DNA of 64,000 nt from Brachionus rotundiformis (Eukaryota; Rotifera; Eurotatoria; Ploima; Brachionidae). A program made the position numbers and the translations under genes. Positions within the stretch are counted from its first letter, which is position 1; the number at the start of each line of letters is the position of its first letter. The notes beneath the pieces are model-generated. The model did no database searches and was not told the DNA's origin. It saw only the letters and a list, made by a program, of their open reading frames with translations. The stretch covers positions 443,727 through 507,726 of the forward strand of contig JAESIW010000118.1 in the NCBI GenBank assembly GCA_016802295.1. Direction: 5' to 3'. Below are positions 45,845 to 57,689 of the stretch, piece by piece.

Positions 45845-46972
45845 TTACTTAATATGGTCATAGATGGGCAAGTGAGATTGTAAAAAGTGTCCAAGACCAA
45901 GCTCTTTTTCTAAACTAACAAAATCTACATTTCGTTTGGCTTGTTTGGCTATTTTGAACAAGGTTTCTCCTTGCGAATAAGGAACAAATGTGTCATCTTT
46001 GGCATGCATGATTAAAATTTTCGAATTAATCTCAGTGATGCTTGAAAAGTTGGAAAAATTAAGAAAATTAATTAACAAGCTTTTTAGATATAAATACTGT
46101 TTATCGCTGTTGAAATAAATGCCACTTAATTCAAGGGCTTCATCAATTTTTTGCTGAATCCATCGGTTATTGTTGAATGCCAAAGACAAGTGATAGTCTT
46201 TACTGGCCCGACTGGCGTTCAAAATTGGCGCCTCAAGGATTACGCCATCCAATTTGCTTTTCATATTAGACAAAAGTTTTGATGCATGGCAAACAATTCT
46301 AGAAAAGTTTTCTCATTAAAAATATTTGATTATTTTCCCCCTTAATTTACGCAGTTCCCAAAGAATGTCCATAAAGGTAGATCTTGTTTTTGGGATTTTG
46401 TGCTGCCACTAACTTATACAAATCAAGTACATCGGAAACGACTGCTAATTCTGTAGGACTTCCACTAGAATCGCCATATCCCCTATAGTCCAATGCAAAC
46501 ACATGCACACCAAGCTTCACCAAGTTGGTACATAATTCTATTCTGTATGGAGATGCACGATCTCTATCGTTACCGTGTACGTAAATAAAAATTGGGTTTT
46601 TGTTTTCAGCTGATAGATAAGCTTTGAAGTGGTCTGTGTTGTAGCGTGACGAGTGTTTTGCTTGGTCATACGTGTGTCCATTAGGAATGTAATGCCATAC
46701 GCCAATTTTGTTCCCATCATCAGTTTTAAAGTAGAAATTATGTACATTTTTTAGGCCATAGTCTTCTGGATGGGACAAGTTGGAAAATGGCCACTTAACT
46801 TGACAATTTTAAGTTATTATGCGGAAAAAAAAATAAGGATAAATTTACTATTATTCTGAAAGACCAGATTTGATGCAAATTCAGGATATGTATAGACCAA
46901 AACATGAATTAATGCATAAAGAAGGAAATATGAATAAAAAATAAACTTGATAGAACCAAATAAAAAACTCAT
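45845..46972 (-). CDS. ABHD12: ABHD12-like monoacylglycerol / lysophosphatidylserine lipase
   Basis: Exons 46972-46849, 46798-46351 and 46298-45845 sum to 1026 nt, 341 residues. ABHD12 is an ER-anchored serine hydrolase that degrades lysophosphatidylserine and monoacylglycerol. Exon 1 encodes a membrane anchor (FIFYSYFLLYALIHVLVY). Then come PEDYGLKNVHNFYFKTDDG, NPIFIYVHGNDRDRASPYRI (oxyanion HGN), FALDYRGYGDSSGSPTE, the nucleophile Ser187 in GHSLGTA, the acid in ILIMHAKDDTFVPYSQG, and His in LGLGHFLQSH. The middle exon ends inside GHSLGTA, and phase restores the frame at AIVCHASKLL. It is shorter at the N-terminus than the vertebrate enzyme. It converges with BAP31, with only 350 nt between them. 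Confidence 0.9.
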
Positions 46973-48066
46973 TGGTAACTTGGGTATATTTTGTTTCTAA
47001 AATTTGAATATTGGTTTTTAGCTATTTATGTTTAAGTGATGTAAGTGCATTAATTTTTAAATGAAGAAAAAATTAGTACGCTTTCCAAATTGTTAAAAGC
47101 AAAATTAAACTTTGAAATTTATTTAAGATAAAAAAGTTTGCTTTAATTTGACAGTGATAATTAAAATAATTTCATGTTTAATTTAATTTAAAACATGGCA
47201 AGCTAAATGGTATTTTGATCGGTTAATTAAGGCCTTTTGTGGATTTGATCTACCCATTTCGAATTTTTTAATTATCTGATCAAAAAATGGCGAAAAGCTT
47301 CACATTTAAATGAGCAAAGTCTAATATTTCTCCATTTTTCCTTTTCCAAATTTCAAATTATGTATATTCGCTAATTAAGTATTTTTATTAAAAAACTTAA
47401 ATTTGCAACAAAAGAATAGGTTTATTTTTAAATAAATGATACACTTATTGCTTTAAAAATTACTGAATGTTAAAAAGTACAACCTTTGTCGATTAATTTA
47501 ACAATCAGTTCAAAACATAAGGGAAAATTGATTTTGAAGTAAATCGATAAGCAAAGATTTGAAGGTAATTTAAAAAGCTATATTACATATTCAAAAATAA
47601 AATATAAAATAAATATTTAAATCAGCATTTATTTAAAATGCATCTTAATGCAAAAAACGATTATTATCAATCAAATAAGATAAAGAGAAAATATGAAAAT
47701 TTATTTTTAATAATAATCAAAGATTAAAAAATATTCTCATTTAAATTTATAAAAATTCTTTAAAGTTCATTGAAAAAAAAGTAAGACAATATATAAAAAT
47801 CAAAGATTAAACACTTTTATATTATTTCTAAGATAAATAATTGAAAAATATAAGCAACAATAATAGTTTGAAAAAAATAAGACTTTACTATTGAATAAAA
47901 AATTAAAAACCATTTATATAATAAAATAAATATAGAAATAGAAGAAAAAGATTAAAATTTATCAAAAATGAAACTTTCGAATTCGATAATAACCCACAAT
48001 ACAAATGATATTTTCACAAAAAATCAATATAAATAACAAAAAAAAATAAAAAATTCAAAAATAAAA
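46973..48066. other. Intergenic, very AT-rich
   Basis: A divergent interval between ABHD12 and the repeat-protein gene. A TATAAATA at 48028 lies only 32 nt before the next ATG, too close to be a confident promoter. No genes seen. Confidence 0.45.
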
Positions 48067-48648
48067 ATGATAAAAATAATATTGACAGTATTTATCATTG
48101 CATTTACTGTAAATGCAGTACCAATTGAACAAAAAGATTTATTGGGCTCTGCATTGACTTTATTGGGTTTGGATCAAGTATGGTCCACCATCCAACAATT
48201 GGGCTCAGCCACTGTTGCACAAATGACTGCCATCGTCACACAATTATTGGTTGCCGGACAACAAGCATGGGAACAAGCTAAATTAATCTTTGCTCAATTG
48301 GTCAGTGATTTAACTAACCACGCCGGAGATGCTGTTCCACTTGTTTCACAAGCCATTGCTGAATTGAACGCTTTGTTAGGTGGTACTGGCAAAAGAGATT
48401 TATTGAGCTCTGCATTGACTTTATTGGGTTTGGATCAAGTATGGTCCACCATCCAACAATTGGGCTCAGCCACTGTTGCACAAATGACTGCCATCGTCAC
48501 ACAATTATTGGTTGCCGGACAGCAAGCATGGGAACAAGCTAAATTAATCTTTGCTCAATTGGTCAGTGATTTAACTAACCACGCCGGAGATGCTGTTCCA
48601 CTTGTTTCACAAGCCATTGCTGAATTGAACGCTTTGCTTGCTGGTTAA
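48067..48648 (+). CDS. Secreted protein of two near-identical 87-residue repeats (mate-recognition-protein-like)
   Basis: Intronless, 193 residues. A clear signal peptide (MIKIILTVFIIAFTVNA, cleaved after about residue 17) is followed by PIEQK and two tandem repeats starting at Asp24 and Asp111, period 261 nt. The copies differ at only a handful of nucleotides, and their proteins differ mainly at one Gly/Ser and at the end. Each repeat is a string of amphipathic helices (LLGLDQVWSTIQQLGSATVA, QMTAIVTQLLVAGQQAWEQA, FAQLVSDLTNHAGDA) with no Cys. The repeat junction GGTGKRD carries a Gly-Lys-Arg site that a proprotein convertase could cut. Rotifer mate-recognition genes (mmr-b) are described as signal peptide plus nearly identical tandem repeats of about this size; this gene fits that pattern, but I cannot confirm sequence homology. 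Confidence 0.75.
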   Translation: MIKIILTVFIIAFTVNAVPIEQKDLLGSALTLLGLDQVWSTIQQLGSATVAQMTAIVTQLLVAGQQAWEQAKLIFAQLVSDLTNHAGDAVPLVSQAIAELNALLGGTGKRDLLSSALTLLGLDQVWSTIQQLGSATVAQMTAIVTQLLVAGQQAWEQAKLIFAQLVSDLTNHAGDAVPLVSQAIAELNALLAG

Positions 48649-49010
48649 TTTTTTTTTCATAAATTTAATGGCAAAATAAATTTTTAATTATAAACTTATT
48701 TTATATAAATCATTTTCCAATTCAGATATGATGAATGATTATTTTTTCTTTAGATACGAAATTTTTTGTTTTTTAGGGATAATGACTTTTTATTTTTTAC
48801 AAGTTCAAATTTTTTTTCAATTTCAAGGTTAACCAACAGGCCAGTGTCCTTGTCATAAAGAATGATTTAACGCTTTTTTTATTTAAGTAATAAAAAACAT
48901 ATTTTCCAAATGAAAAATTAATAAAAATTTTTATATAATTATTTAAAAAAGTCAAATATCGAAATATTCAAATTAAATTTTTTGAATTTTTCTCAAAATC
49001 TGATAAAATC
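48649..49010. other. Intergenic, 3' of the repeat-protein gene
   Basis: AT-rich, carrying an AATAAA at about 48675. Nothing else is seen. Confidence 0.4.
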
Positions 49011-49156
49011 AAATTGATATTTTTGAAAATTGAATGCTTAAATGTAGTAATGTTCAAAATTGATATTTTTGAAAATTGAATGCTTAAATGTAGTAATGTT
49101 CAAAATTGATATTTTTGAAAATTGAATGCTTAAATGTAGTAATGTTCAAAATTGAT
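49011..49156 (+). repeat. Three-copy 46-bp tandem repeat
   Basis: The unit runs AATTGATATTTTTGAAAATT then GAATGCTTAAATGTAGTAAT and GTTCAA. Three identical copies are spaced exactly 46 bp apart, followed by a short partial fourth that diverges at ATTGATCTC. It lies between the repeat-protein gene and a LINE relic. Confidence 0.92.
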
Positions 49157-49229
49157 CTCTTGATCAAATGGCAATTTATAAGTCATGAGTTGAAAAATCC
49201 AAAAGCTTTTTCACCATCAACTGATTTTA

Positions 49230-50235
49230 ATGTTGGTTCTATCTGATTCTCACTATTTCTTTAATTATATTTCAAATTTCTCTGGTCATTCTTTTTTAAA
49301 TTCTGTCTTAGATTTTCAGGAGAATAATGAAAATAAAGTGTCTTGTAAGCAAAAGAAAACACTCTATCGAGAATTCTATGTTGAAAAGCATTTAATCCAT
49401 ATTTTTCTAAGAAGTTGTTAATATCATTAAAATGATTTACTTCAAATTTGAACTTAAACAGTTTAAATATAGATAAATAATAACTCTTAGCCAGTTTAAT
49501 TTTTGCTTCTTTTAAGAAATAGCATAGGAGAGTCGAGTAATAATCAAAATAAGGAAATATAAAGGTCTTAAAAAACTGTATTTTTACAGAAGTTGATAGA
49601 TAGAATAGTCTCTTTATACTGAATAATTTTTTATTCACAACTAATGAGATACTACTTGCAAAATTAGAAAAATTTAGATTTTGATCAATTTTAAAGCCTA
49701 AAAGAGTGTTTTCATTGACAACTTTTATTTCATTTCCACAAAGATTAATCATTTCGGAAATAATACTTATTTAATTAGAAAAGATCATACAATAGGTTTT
49801 TGACCAATTTATATCAACCTTGTTATAATAACACCAACTACTAAGATTATGAATAGTACTCGAAAAATTTTTCAAAATTCTATCTAAGTCCTTATCAGAA
49901 TTACTAATCGTGGTGTCATCAGCAAACATCTTTATATCAAATTTTTTTTAAAAGATAAGGAAAATCATTAATAAAAATCAGATAAAGAAGAGGACCTAGA
50001 ACTGAACCCTGTGGAACACCTAACTTTAGAGCTGTAGGTTTTGATTTTTCGTTATGAAGGTGAACTATTTGAGATCTATTAATAAAATAATTGGATAGAA
50101 GACCTAAAGAATTATTGTCAAAGCCATAGTGAAATAATTTCAAGAGAAGAAGATTTGGATCAATCACGTCAAAAGCTTTTCCAAAGTCAATAAAAAGTGA
50201 TAAGGTAGTAAGTTTCTTTTTTTTGGCTAGATTTA
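49230..50235 (-). pseudogene. 5'-truncated LINE reverse transcriptase relic
   Basis: On minus, from about 50235, the frame reads LSLFIDFGKAFDVIDPNLLL, then LGVPQGSVLGPLLYLIFIND (palm), then across a frame change MFADDTTISNSDKDLDRIL (the FADD catalytic box, near 49925), and finally an open stretch 49752-49261 with NTLLGFKIDQNLNFS and FIFPYFDYYSTLLCYFLKEA, the usual C-terminal region. The order and motifs match Jockey/CR1-type non-LTR elements. At least one frameshift and the missing 5' part make it inactive. It lies just downstream of the palmitoyltransferase 3' end. Confidence 0.88.
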
Positions 50236-50311
50236 ATTCACTAAGTTAAATTTTTTTATTAAGTTTTTATTTTATTTTTTGTAATTAAACGATAAATCCA
50301 AAAAAAAACAA

Positions 50312-52191
50312 TTAAACAATATCACCATTTGCTTTTAAAAAGTCTTCCGTTTCCAAGTAAGATGGTTCAACTAGATGAAAATAATATTTAATGTTATAAT
50401 ATAAACCTTTGCTAAATATATTTTTTATCTTTCCATCAGCTCTTTTGAAATAATCATATTTTTCCTTTTTCACAGATTCATTTGCTGTATAATTGGTAAC
50501 TACAGAGGCAGACTTTGGAAAAAAAATTTTAAGTTTAATAATAAAAATACATTTTTTTTAACTTTTACCGCTTGAAAAAGTAATATTAAAGCCATAATTG
50601 CAAAAAGAAAAATCATCACTGCACCTGGATAATCAATATTTTCATTCATTGAGTTTGAAAAGAGAATGTAAACAAAATTCAGAGACAAAAGTTGTAGAGT
50701 TGCTGTTGTTAGGACAAAGAAAAAAAATTGGGGTCTATTTTTGTACCCGACACAATTTTGTATATAAGGACAATGATGGTCATAAGCCATGATACATCGG
50801 TTGCACGCTCTACAATGTGAAGCCCTGTATGGCTTAATTGTTTTGCATGTGTGACAAAGTCTTGCTAGGTTTTTAGTCCATTCCTCAGGTGTAAGTCTGC
50901 TGGACTGTCCAAGCAATTGTTTCAAAAAGCTGTGATACTCTGCTGTATTTTGTTTTAAAAATCCTGGCTCAGATAAATGTACCGAATAATAGAAAAACCA
51001 CATTAAAATGCTATTCATAATAAAAAGTATATTCAGATACGAATGCTCTGACCAAGTCATTGGCAAAACTCTAAATAGATAAATTGGATATTCGTAAAAT
51101 ATGTATAATACATGGATAGTTAAAAAGACAAATTTTGAGTTTCCCACAGGACCAAAAAGCAATGTTTTCATCTTTGTTTCAAATGATTTTTTTCGTCTTG
51201 CCTTCTCGTGTCTTTCCAAATAATCTACCAGACTAGAATATCCACGATTACGTGCCAGGTCAATTGCTTTCTTCCCATTTTTGTCACATATCTGCGAGTC
51301 GATGAAGTCTTGCTCAATTAATTGTTGAACTATGTTCAAATTGCCACTCAAACAAGCCAGATGAAGAATTGTTTGACCAAATTTGTCAATGGTTTTTGGG
51401 TTTACACCAAACAAAATTAATAATCTGGTAACATCAGGATGAGCTAGAAAATTTGTAAAAAATTTTTTACAAAATAAATTAAAACTCCTATTAAACCTTT
51501 ATAAACTGCCCAGTGTAATGCATTATCCCCATTGTTGTCTTCCGCATCCAAATCAGCACCACGGCTAATCAAATATGTAATAATAGCTGCATTTCCAAAT
51601 TGAGCAGCTGTAATCAAAGGTGTATATCCTTTATTGTCTTTTTTATTCACATTTATTCCTTTTTCAGCTAAGAAAAAGAATAATCAGTTTAAATTTAGAT
51701 AAGTTAAGCAGTTCTTACCAAGCAGTGAAACCATTTCTAATCTACCACTGGCACAAGCCCAATGTAAAGGAGATTGTTGGGCTTTATTCGAAGAAGAGTC
51801 CGAAATTGCATTGTTGTTTAGCAAATATCGCACAGTGTCCACTGAACCGTCATACACTGCCCAATGCATTGGTGTATATCCATCTTTATCGAACTCATTT
51901 AAGATATTTGCGCCTTTTTCTTCAACATATTGCTCAACCAAAGATAAATTTCTTAAATAAAGACTTTTTTATTCATTACTAAATTTAAATTTGATTTTAC
52001 TTTGATCGGACTGCGCCGAATATGGTTTTCAAGTCGATGGGAATTACTTTTTTTGGCTTAAAATTTTCCATTCTATTAGCACTTCGAATTTTCAGGTTGA
52101 AAACAGGCTTTTTGGAGGGACAGGCAAAGTCCTCTAAGCAATAAACCAGCTTTGAGCAAATGTTATAAGGTAAATCTGGTAGAACGATCAT
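50312..52191 (-). CDS. Ankyrin-repeat DHHC palmitoyltransferase (ZDHHC17/13-like)
   Basis: Exons 52191-52001, 51951-51719, 51667-51497, 51443-50569 and 50512-50312 sum to 1671 nt, 556 residues. It attaches palmitate to cysteines of target proteins at the Golgi and vesicles. After a leader come ankyrin repeats (DKDGYTPMHWAVYDGSVDTV, SPLHWACASGRLEMV, KGYTPLITAAQFGNAAII, NALHWAVYKAHPDVTRLLIL, QTILHLACLSGNLNIV), then membrane helices and the Cys-rich catalytic domain CHTCKTIKPYRASHCRACNR ending in AYDHHCPYIQNCVGYKNRPQ with an intact DHHC, then two more helices and a hydrophilic tail. The ankyrin-plus-DHHC plan defines ZDHHC13/17. Intact DHHC argues for an active enzyme. Met41 (52071) is an alternative start. 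Confidence 0.92.
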
Positions 52192-52848
52192 AAAATTTGT
52201 GGCCTATACAAAAATCGATTGTAGAGAATTTGAAAAAAAAAAAAATTTATGATTTTTATTACTATGGAAATAATTCTTTTCTTTTCGCTGATTTTAATTC
52301 AAAGTAAATTCATCTGATTTAAACTAATTAAATGAGTATACTCTATAAAAAGAGAAAAAAAATTACTTTTGACAGAAAAAATCTATATTTATGTGGCTCA
52401 AAGTGAAAATGTTATTCTATGTAGCATTTGCATCTGCTATTTTGGATAATCATTGGCCTAAGATTTTTTAAACTGAAAGCTAATTGATATTCATTTCATT
52501 AAATTATTAAAAAAAATATTATTTTTAACTAACTAATGAAATGTTCAATTTTTGATAGTGGACAGTTTTTGTTTCAGTATCTTAATTAAAATATCTTTTC
52601 ACTTTTTCAATGATTCATAATAATCAGATTTTTAAATAAAAAAACGTAGTCTTGTTTTATTCTGGATTAAATTCAAAAAAAAATTTTATAATGATTAATT
52701 TAAAAAAAGATATTTTAGAATAAATTATTTTTAATCTAAATTAATTCAAGAAAAGAAAAATTTGAAAATATCTAATATTCAAAATAGAATGGCAATAGGC
52801 TTGCCAAAATCTTCAAATAAGACAGAAAGGTGATCTTTTAGACTTACA
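52192..52848. other. Intergenic, AT-rich
   Basis: 5' flank of the palmitoyltransferase gene. Nothing coding or repetitive is recognised. Confidence 0.45.
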
Positions 52849-52940
52849 GTGATGATTTGATACTAATTTTAATAGTGTTTTTACCTAATTTTACGTAAAT
52901 TTGCGAAAATTAGGTAAAAACACTAATGTCAAATCATCAC
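52849..52940. repeat. Hairpin / foldback element
   Basis: GTGATGATTTGA (52849-52860) is inverted at 52929-52940, and TAGTGTTTTTACCTAATTTT (52873-52892) is perfectly inverted at 52906-52925. The loop is 13 nt. The left arm has extra bases between the two paired blocks. It may be a miniature transposon or an end of a larger decayed one; no target duplication is seen. Confidence 0.85.
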
Positions 52941-53728
52941 AGTATTTAGCCACCGACAACAAAAACATTACCCAAGGTCTTACAATAAACTATTCACTGA
53001 AAAAAAATAAGATAATTTCGACCAAAATTCAATTGTTTTTAAATAAAAGCACCATAATTGTTGTTTTTAATCCTCCAAGTTTGAACAGTTTAAAGATAAA
53101 ATATAACTTTGGAAGAAGAAAACTGTAAGAGACTGATAAGGCATTCATGATTCTAATTGAACCTAATGGTGCAGTCCTATTACGGTAAAAGGGATCCAAC
53201 CACTATTGCCATCATCAAATTTCAAAAAAAGATTCATATATGTGATTAAGATCAGAGCTAAAAATTTTTATGGAACAAGACAATAATCTAAGTTAATCAA
53301 AATAATTAACTAGAGCTGATAAGCTACTTTGATAAAATTTTTGACAAAATTTTGTTAACTGTTCAAAGAGAGGCTTGTAAAGCAAGTTATTTTTCAATCA
53401 AAAGCAATCTTGTACCTAGAAAGAAGATTTCCTGGAAGGCTAAAATGGTAAATGTGGCTTAATTATATCTGATTTTATGGCACCAGTGAATGAATGAAGC
53501 ATTTTGGACAACTCGAAGATAAAAAATTGTTGATTTAATGTATTTTTTTTCAGGAATAAGGTTTTTAAATTAAATTAGTCATCAAATTTAATTTTCTTTT
53601 TATAAAAAATTTTTTTTAAAATTATTTGAATAAATTAAAATAAAGTCAAAATTTATAAAACTTGTATATGTTAGCTTTAGTGAGAAAAAATTAAACTCAA
53701 ATTTAAAAAAATATCATTAATTAAAACA
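52941..53728. other. Intergenic, possible repeat remnant
   Basis: The part 53130-53530 is less AT-rich and may belong with the foldback next to it. No gene was recognised up to the PTCD2 start. Confidence 0.35.
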
Positions 53729-55103
53729 ATGAATATTTTCAATAAAGTTCCTAGATTTCTAAACCGAGGTGGATTTAAAATTTCAAATTAAAAAAATAAA
53801 CAACAAATAATTTCTATTTTTATCTCAAGACTTGAATCTTTCTATCAAAAGATTTGTTTTCAAAGAATCTTTTTTGAAAATAGATCAATTCAAAAACGAA
53901 AGCCAATTATATGAGAAAAAATTTAAAAACAATTCAGGTTAGTTGAATTTTAAATTCTCAAAACTAGACTAACAAATTGATAATTTAAATTTTAAGTTCT
54001 GATTAAGCAGAAGATTCTTGACTCGGTGAGTCATTCTTCAGTAAATTTTGACTTGAAGGATGTCAACCAAATTTTATTCTTGTCCAAAACTTGTGAAGAT
54101 GTATCGTTGGTCACTAGAGCAATTAAACTGTAATACTATCTCTTATTATCAGGATAAAATAAAAAGCTTTTCCCAAAGCCTTTTAGAGCACACTAAAATT
54201 CCTCCGCAGCAGCTAGACGGACTCGGAGCTCAGCTAATGAGGCTCATCTATGTGCTTGACCATTCGGAATTGGGAATTCAAATTCTAAATGACCAAGTAG
54301 ATCTATAGAAAGATTTATCATTTTTAATTTCAATATTAAAAAGGAATTTGGTCAGATTTTCAAATCCGGATATCCAAAACTGATCTTAATGGACAAACTG
54401 GTAAAAGAAAAAAAATACGAAACAGTGGTCAATTTATTTTTAAAATTTCTAAATCAATACAAAGATCCTAAGTTGAGATCTGGCAATAAATTTTTATTTC
54501 CACATGACCAGTTTGTTCTGGTTTCATTAGCTTTGTATAAAATGGTAAGATATAGAAAAAAAATGTAATTTTTTGAAACTTTTTTGTAACCAAAGAATTC
54601 AATGGAAGCAATAAACAAATTAAGGCAAATAATGAGCATGATTAGAATAAAAAGGCTCGAATTTGTGAACACCTCGTTGTCGAGATGTTTTTTGCTGGCA
54701 ATTAACCAAAATGAACCAGAGTATGCCTTAAAACTAGTGTCTAAATTTGATAATTTGAATGTCACTCTTGGCCTTAATTTATCTGTAAGTTAGATTAATT
54801 GCTAAGCATTTAAAATTTGAATAATTTTAGATAATAGCTTTGAGCAAAATTGGATTTATTGACGAGGCTTTGAGCATTGTCGAAAGTATAATTAACTCTA
54901 AATTAGAACCGAATGAGAACAGATTCGAGGGTCGGTTCTTCAGAACCACTGTTTCTGTTCTCGAAGAACAAATTAAAAGTTCCAAATTTTTGGAATCTTC
55001 AAATAAAACTAAAGAAAAATTTGAGCTTTTCAAAAATATGATTCAAAATGATAAAAGATTTATTAGTTTTGATATTAGCGATCTGTGCAAAAGGTCAATG
55101 TGA
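53729..55103 (+). CDS. PTCD2: PTCD2-like mitochondrial pentatricopeptide protein
   Basis: Seven exons, 53729-53768, 53830-53937, 53997-54129, 54167-54296, 54344-54544, 54596-54784 and 54831-55103, sum to 1074 nt, 357 residues (human about 388). PTCD2 is needed for mitochondrial cytochrome b transcript maturation. The N-terminus MNIFNKVPRFLNR is a basic, mitochondrial-targeting-like leader. Helical-repeat sequence follows, matching the family in LGAQLMRLIYVLDHSELGIQ, ILMDKLVKEKKYETVVNLFL, TSLSRCFLLAINQNEPEYAL and FRTTVSVLEEQI. Intron 3 (54130-54166) is only 37 nt, needed to bridge a frame change and supported by the alignment; the others are 47-61 nt. The assignment rests on remembered similarity over the full length and is fairly secure. 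Confidence 0.82.
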
Positions 55104-57689
55104 GAATTTTTTCAAACAGTTTTTCAATAAAGGTTTAATTTTGAAAAGCTTTCTTAAAATTTAATGCATTGTTAATTAACTAAATGTTATAAAAACGTAA
55201 ATGATGTTAATGCTTTTAGGTTTATGAGGTGATGTTAATTTTTTTGAGCAAAACATTTCCATTTTAATTATAAAACTTTTACAGAATATTTATTTGATAT
55301 TAATGAACTAATGATAAAATCTAAGTGAAAATAGATAGGTTTCAAATTTTGATACAATTAAAAATTTTAATGTTATTTTAAATGATTCCTAAATTTGAAG
55401 AAGTAAGGGATAATAGAAAGCGTGATTACTCAACAAATTAATTAATAATAAATAGGATATCGTATATCAAGAATTAAAATACAGTTTTCTGAAAATTTTA
55501 AAATTCATTATATAAAATATCAAATTTTATCCATGTAAAAATTAATATTATAAACCATATATTTATAAGATATGTTTTTTTCTTGTTAGATTTTTTCTCT
55601 TTTGGCACATATCAAACGAATGACTAAATTTAGCATAAGTATTAGGCAATTTTAAATTGTCTATTAATACAATAATGATATTAAAATTAATCTCAATATT
55701 TTATTTTAAAATCAATTAAAAATAATTAAATAATCTACAAGCCAAATGATTAATTATCATTTGTATAATAGTTTTCAATTATAAAAAATCTAACATGAAA
55801 GGAAATTTTTTAAAAAATCAATTTATTTGGGTCAATTTTTGATGTTTCAGATATTCCAAGTGATTTTTGATTAATCAAATTTCTTTAAATTTCTATTCGA
55901 TGTTAACAAATTTATTAAAATTATTTTTTTGTTAATTTTTATTTTTCTAATTTTAGTAATAAAATAATAGTTTAATTTTCTTATATAATTAAGGCTTTTA
56001 AGTTATAAGAAAATTTAAACTTTAATAAGATTTTTTTAGTACTGGAAAGCAGTTAACCAGTCTTTAATGGTCCGTAAAGATTGATCCGATGATAATTCCA
56101 TTAATAGCTAGTATTTTACCAATTCAATCTTATTAGTATCCAAAGCAGTCTTATAATCAGTCATGGTTATGTCTGGATCTCTGGAAATTTTGATTAAGGA
56201 TAAATCAAAAATGTTCTTAACAGATCCCGAAATAGATCTTCTTAAAGATTAATTTAAATTTATTGAGATCTTCATGGATCCGTTCATAAAAAATATGACA
56301 GTTCAGTCATGCTCCTTTTTAATGATAAAACTGTATTCCATTTGTCTATTCTTTTTTATTTTATTTCATCACTAAACATAAAATCATCTTGAGTTTTTAT
56401 AAAATTTTGTCACGCTAGCATAGTTCAAATATTAAAAAACAAAAAAGAGATTATTTCTTGAATAAAAAAGATATAACTTTTAAATAAACTAAAGTTATGT
56501 AAATATTTTTTACTTTCAGGCCAATAATTCCTTCAGTATGGACCCAATAAAAAGTATGTTGGATAAATTTTAAAGAAAGGAAGAGTTAAGCTAATGTTGA
56601 GTATTTTAAAGTATCTAATATTATTTTTAATAAAAATCTATAATAAAATATTTAAGATGTCAAGCATACTATTAATGAAGTTTTGATGAAGTGTTACAAA
56701 AATAGAAATTTTTTTTCCTCGAGCTTTATATATTTTGATGAAAATTTTTCACTTTGAGAATCCTCTTCTAAATTTGATCGAAAAATTTCTATAATAAATC
56801 TTAAAGAATAATTATTATCTTCTCTCATTACTAGTTAATGTAATATTTTATTTACAAATCTAATTTTTTAATATTATTTTTTTTTTTGGTTTTGCCTAAA
56901 AAAACATTTTGTTTAACAACGATTGGTAAACTAAATAAAATAAATAACAATATAAAAAATAGTTTTATTTATTTTATTAATTTGTTTACTTTTTTGATAG
57001 GTTTAAGAAAGAAATTTTATTCTTTGATGAACTGAAATGAAATCATTGTTTGCAAATCATTGTGACAGATTATGTCTTTGATTAAATACCAAAAATTTTC
57101 AATGGATGATTTTTTTACAACATGCCAATATATGATTTTGTCATACTTCATAACAAAAGACCATTTATCACGATGCACAATCAAGTATATTTATGACATT
57201 TCTAATTTTATTTAGTGATAGAATGAGCCAGACCATAAATTTGGTTCAACTTAGTATTTTTATTTTCCCCATTAAATTTCTGTTTGATAATTGAAAAAAT
57301 AGTCAGCAAACCCTTATTATCAAAGCATTGTGATCTTTCCCAAAGTAAAGCAACTAAAAATCTCTTGAATCTATAAATCTAAGAATCTATAAACAGCTTT
57401 TAAGTTCTTCTAAGTTGGTAAAACTTAGAAGAAGGCATTTTTTCCTCTTGTTTTTTAGTTCAGCGATTCAAAATTATCGACATCTTTCAATATTTTTTCA
57501 CTGGATTCAGCTTGGTAACGCGATGAGGAAACCATTTGATCTAGTTATCAATTATTTTTATTTAAATTTCAGATGACATAAATAAAAATTAGTATCATTT
57601 GATTTTTTTAGTAGCTCAACAATGAAATTTAGTATTATCAAATATCTGGTATAAAGGAATAAAGTTACTCTTTTCCTAATCCTTTTTGC
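55104..57689. other. Intergenic with probable old transposon remains
   Basis: 55104-56030 is plain AT-rich. 56040-56340 is more balanced in base content without an identifiable frame. At about 57020-57180 the minus strand is open (VHRDKWSFVMKYDKIIYWHV then SSIENFWYLIKDII), vaguely like the end of a DDE transposase, but too short to name. Confidence 0.35.

Noticed and set aside
48028..48035. TATAAATA as promoter of the repeat-protein gene
   Set aside because: Only 32 nt from the ATG, leaving almost no leader, in a tract full of similar AT motifs.
52901..53128. 75-codon plus frame MRKLGKNTNVK...
   Set aside because: It begins inside the hairpin right arm, is Lys/Asn-rich low complexity, and has no family features.
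57020..57180. Minus-strand stretch resembling a DDE transposase end (SSIENFWYLIKDII)
   Set aside because: Only a short IE-x-FW-like motif, with no upstream catalytic residues or inverted ends.
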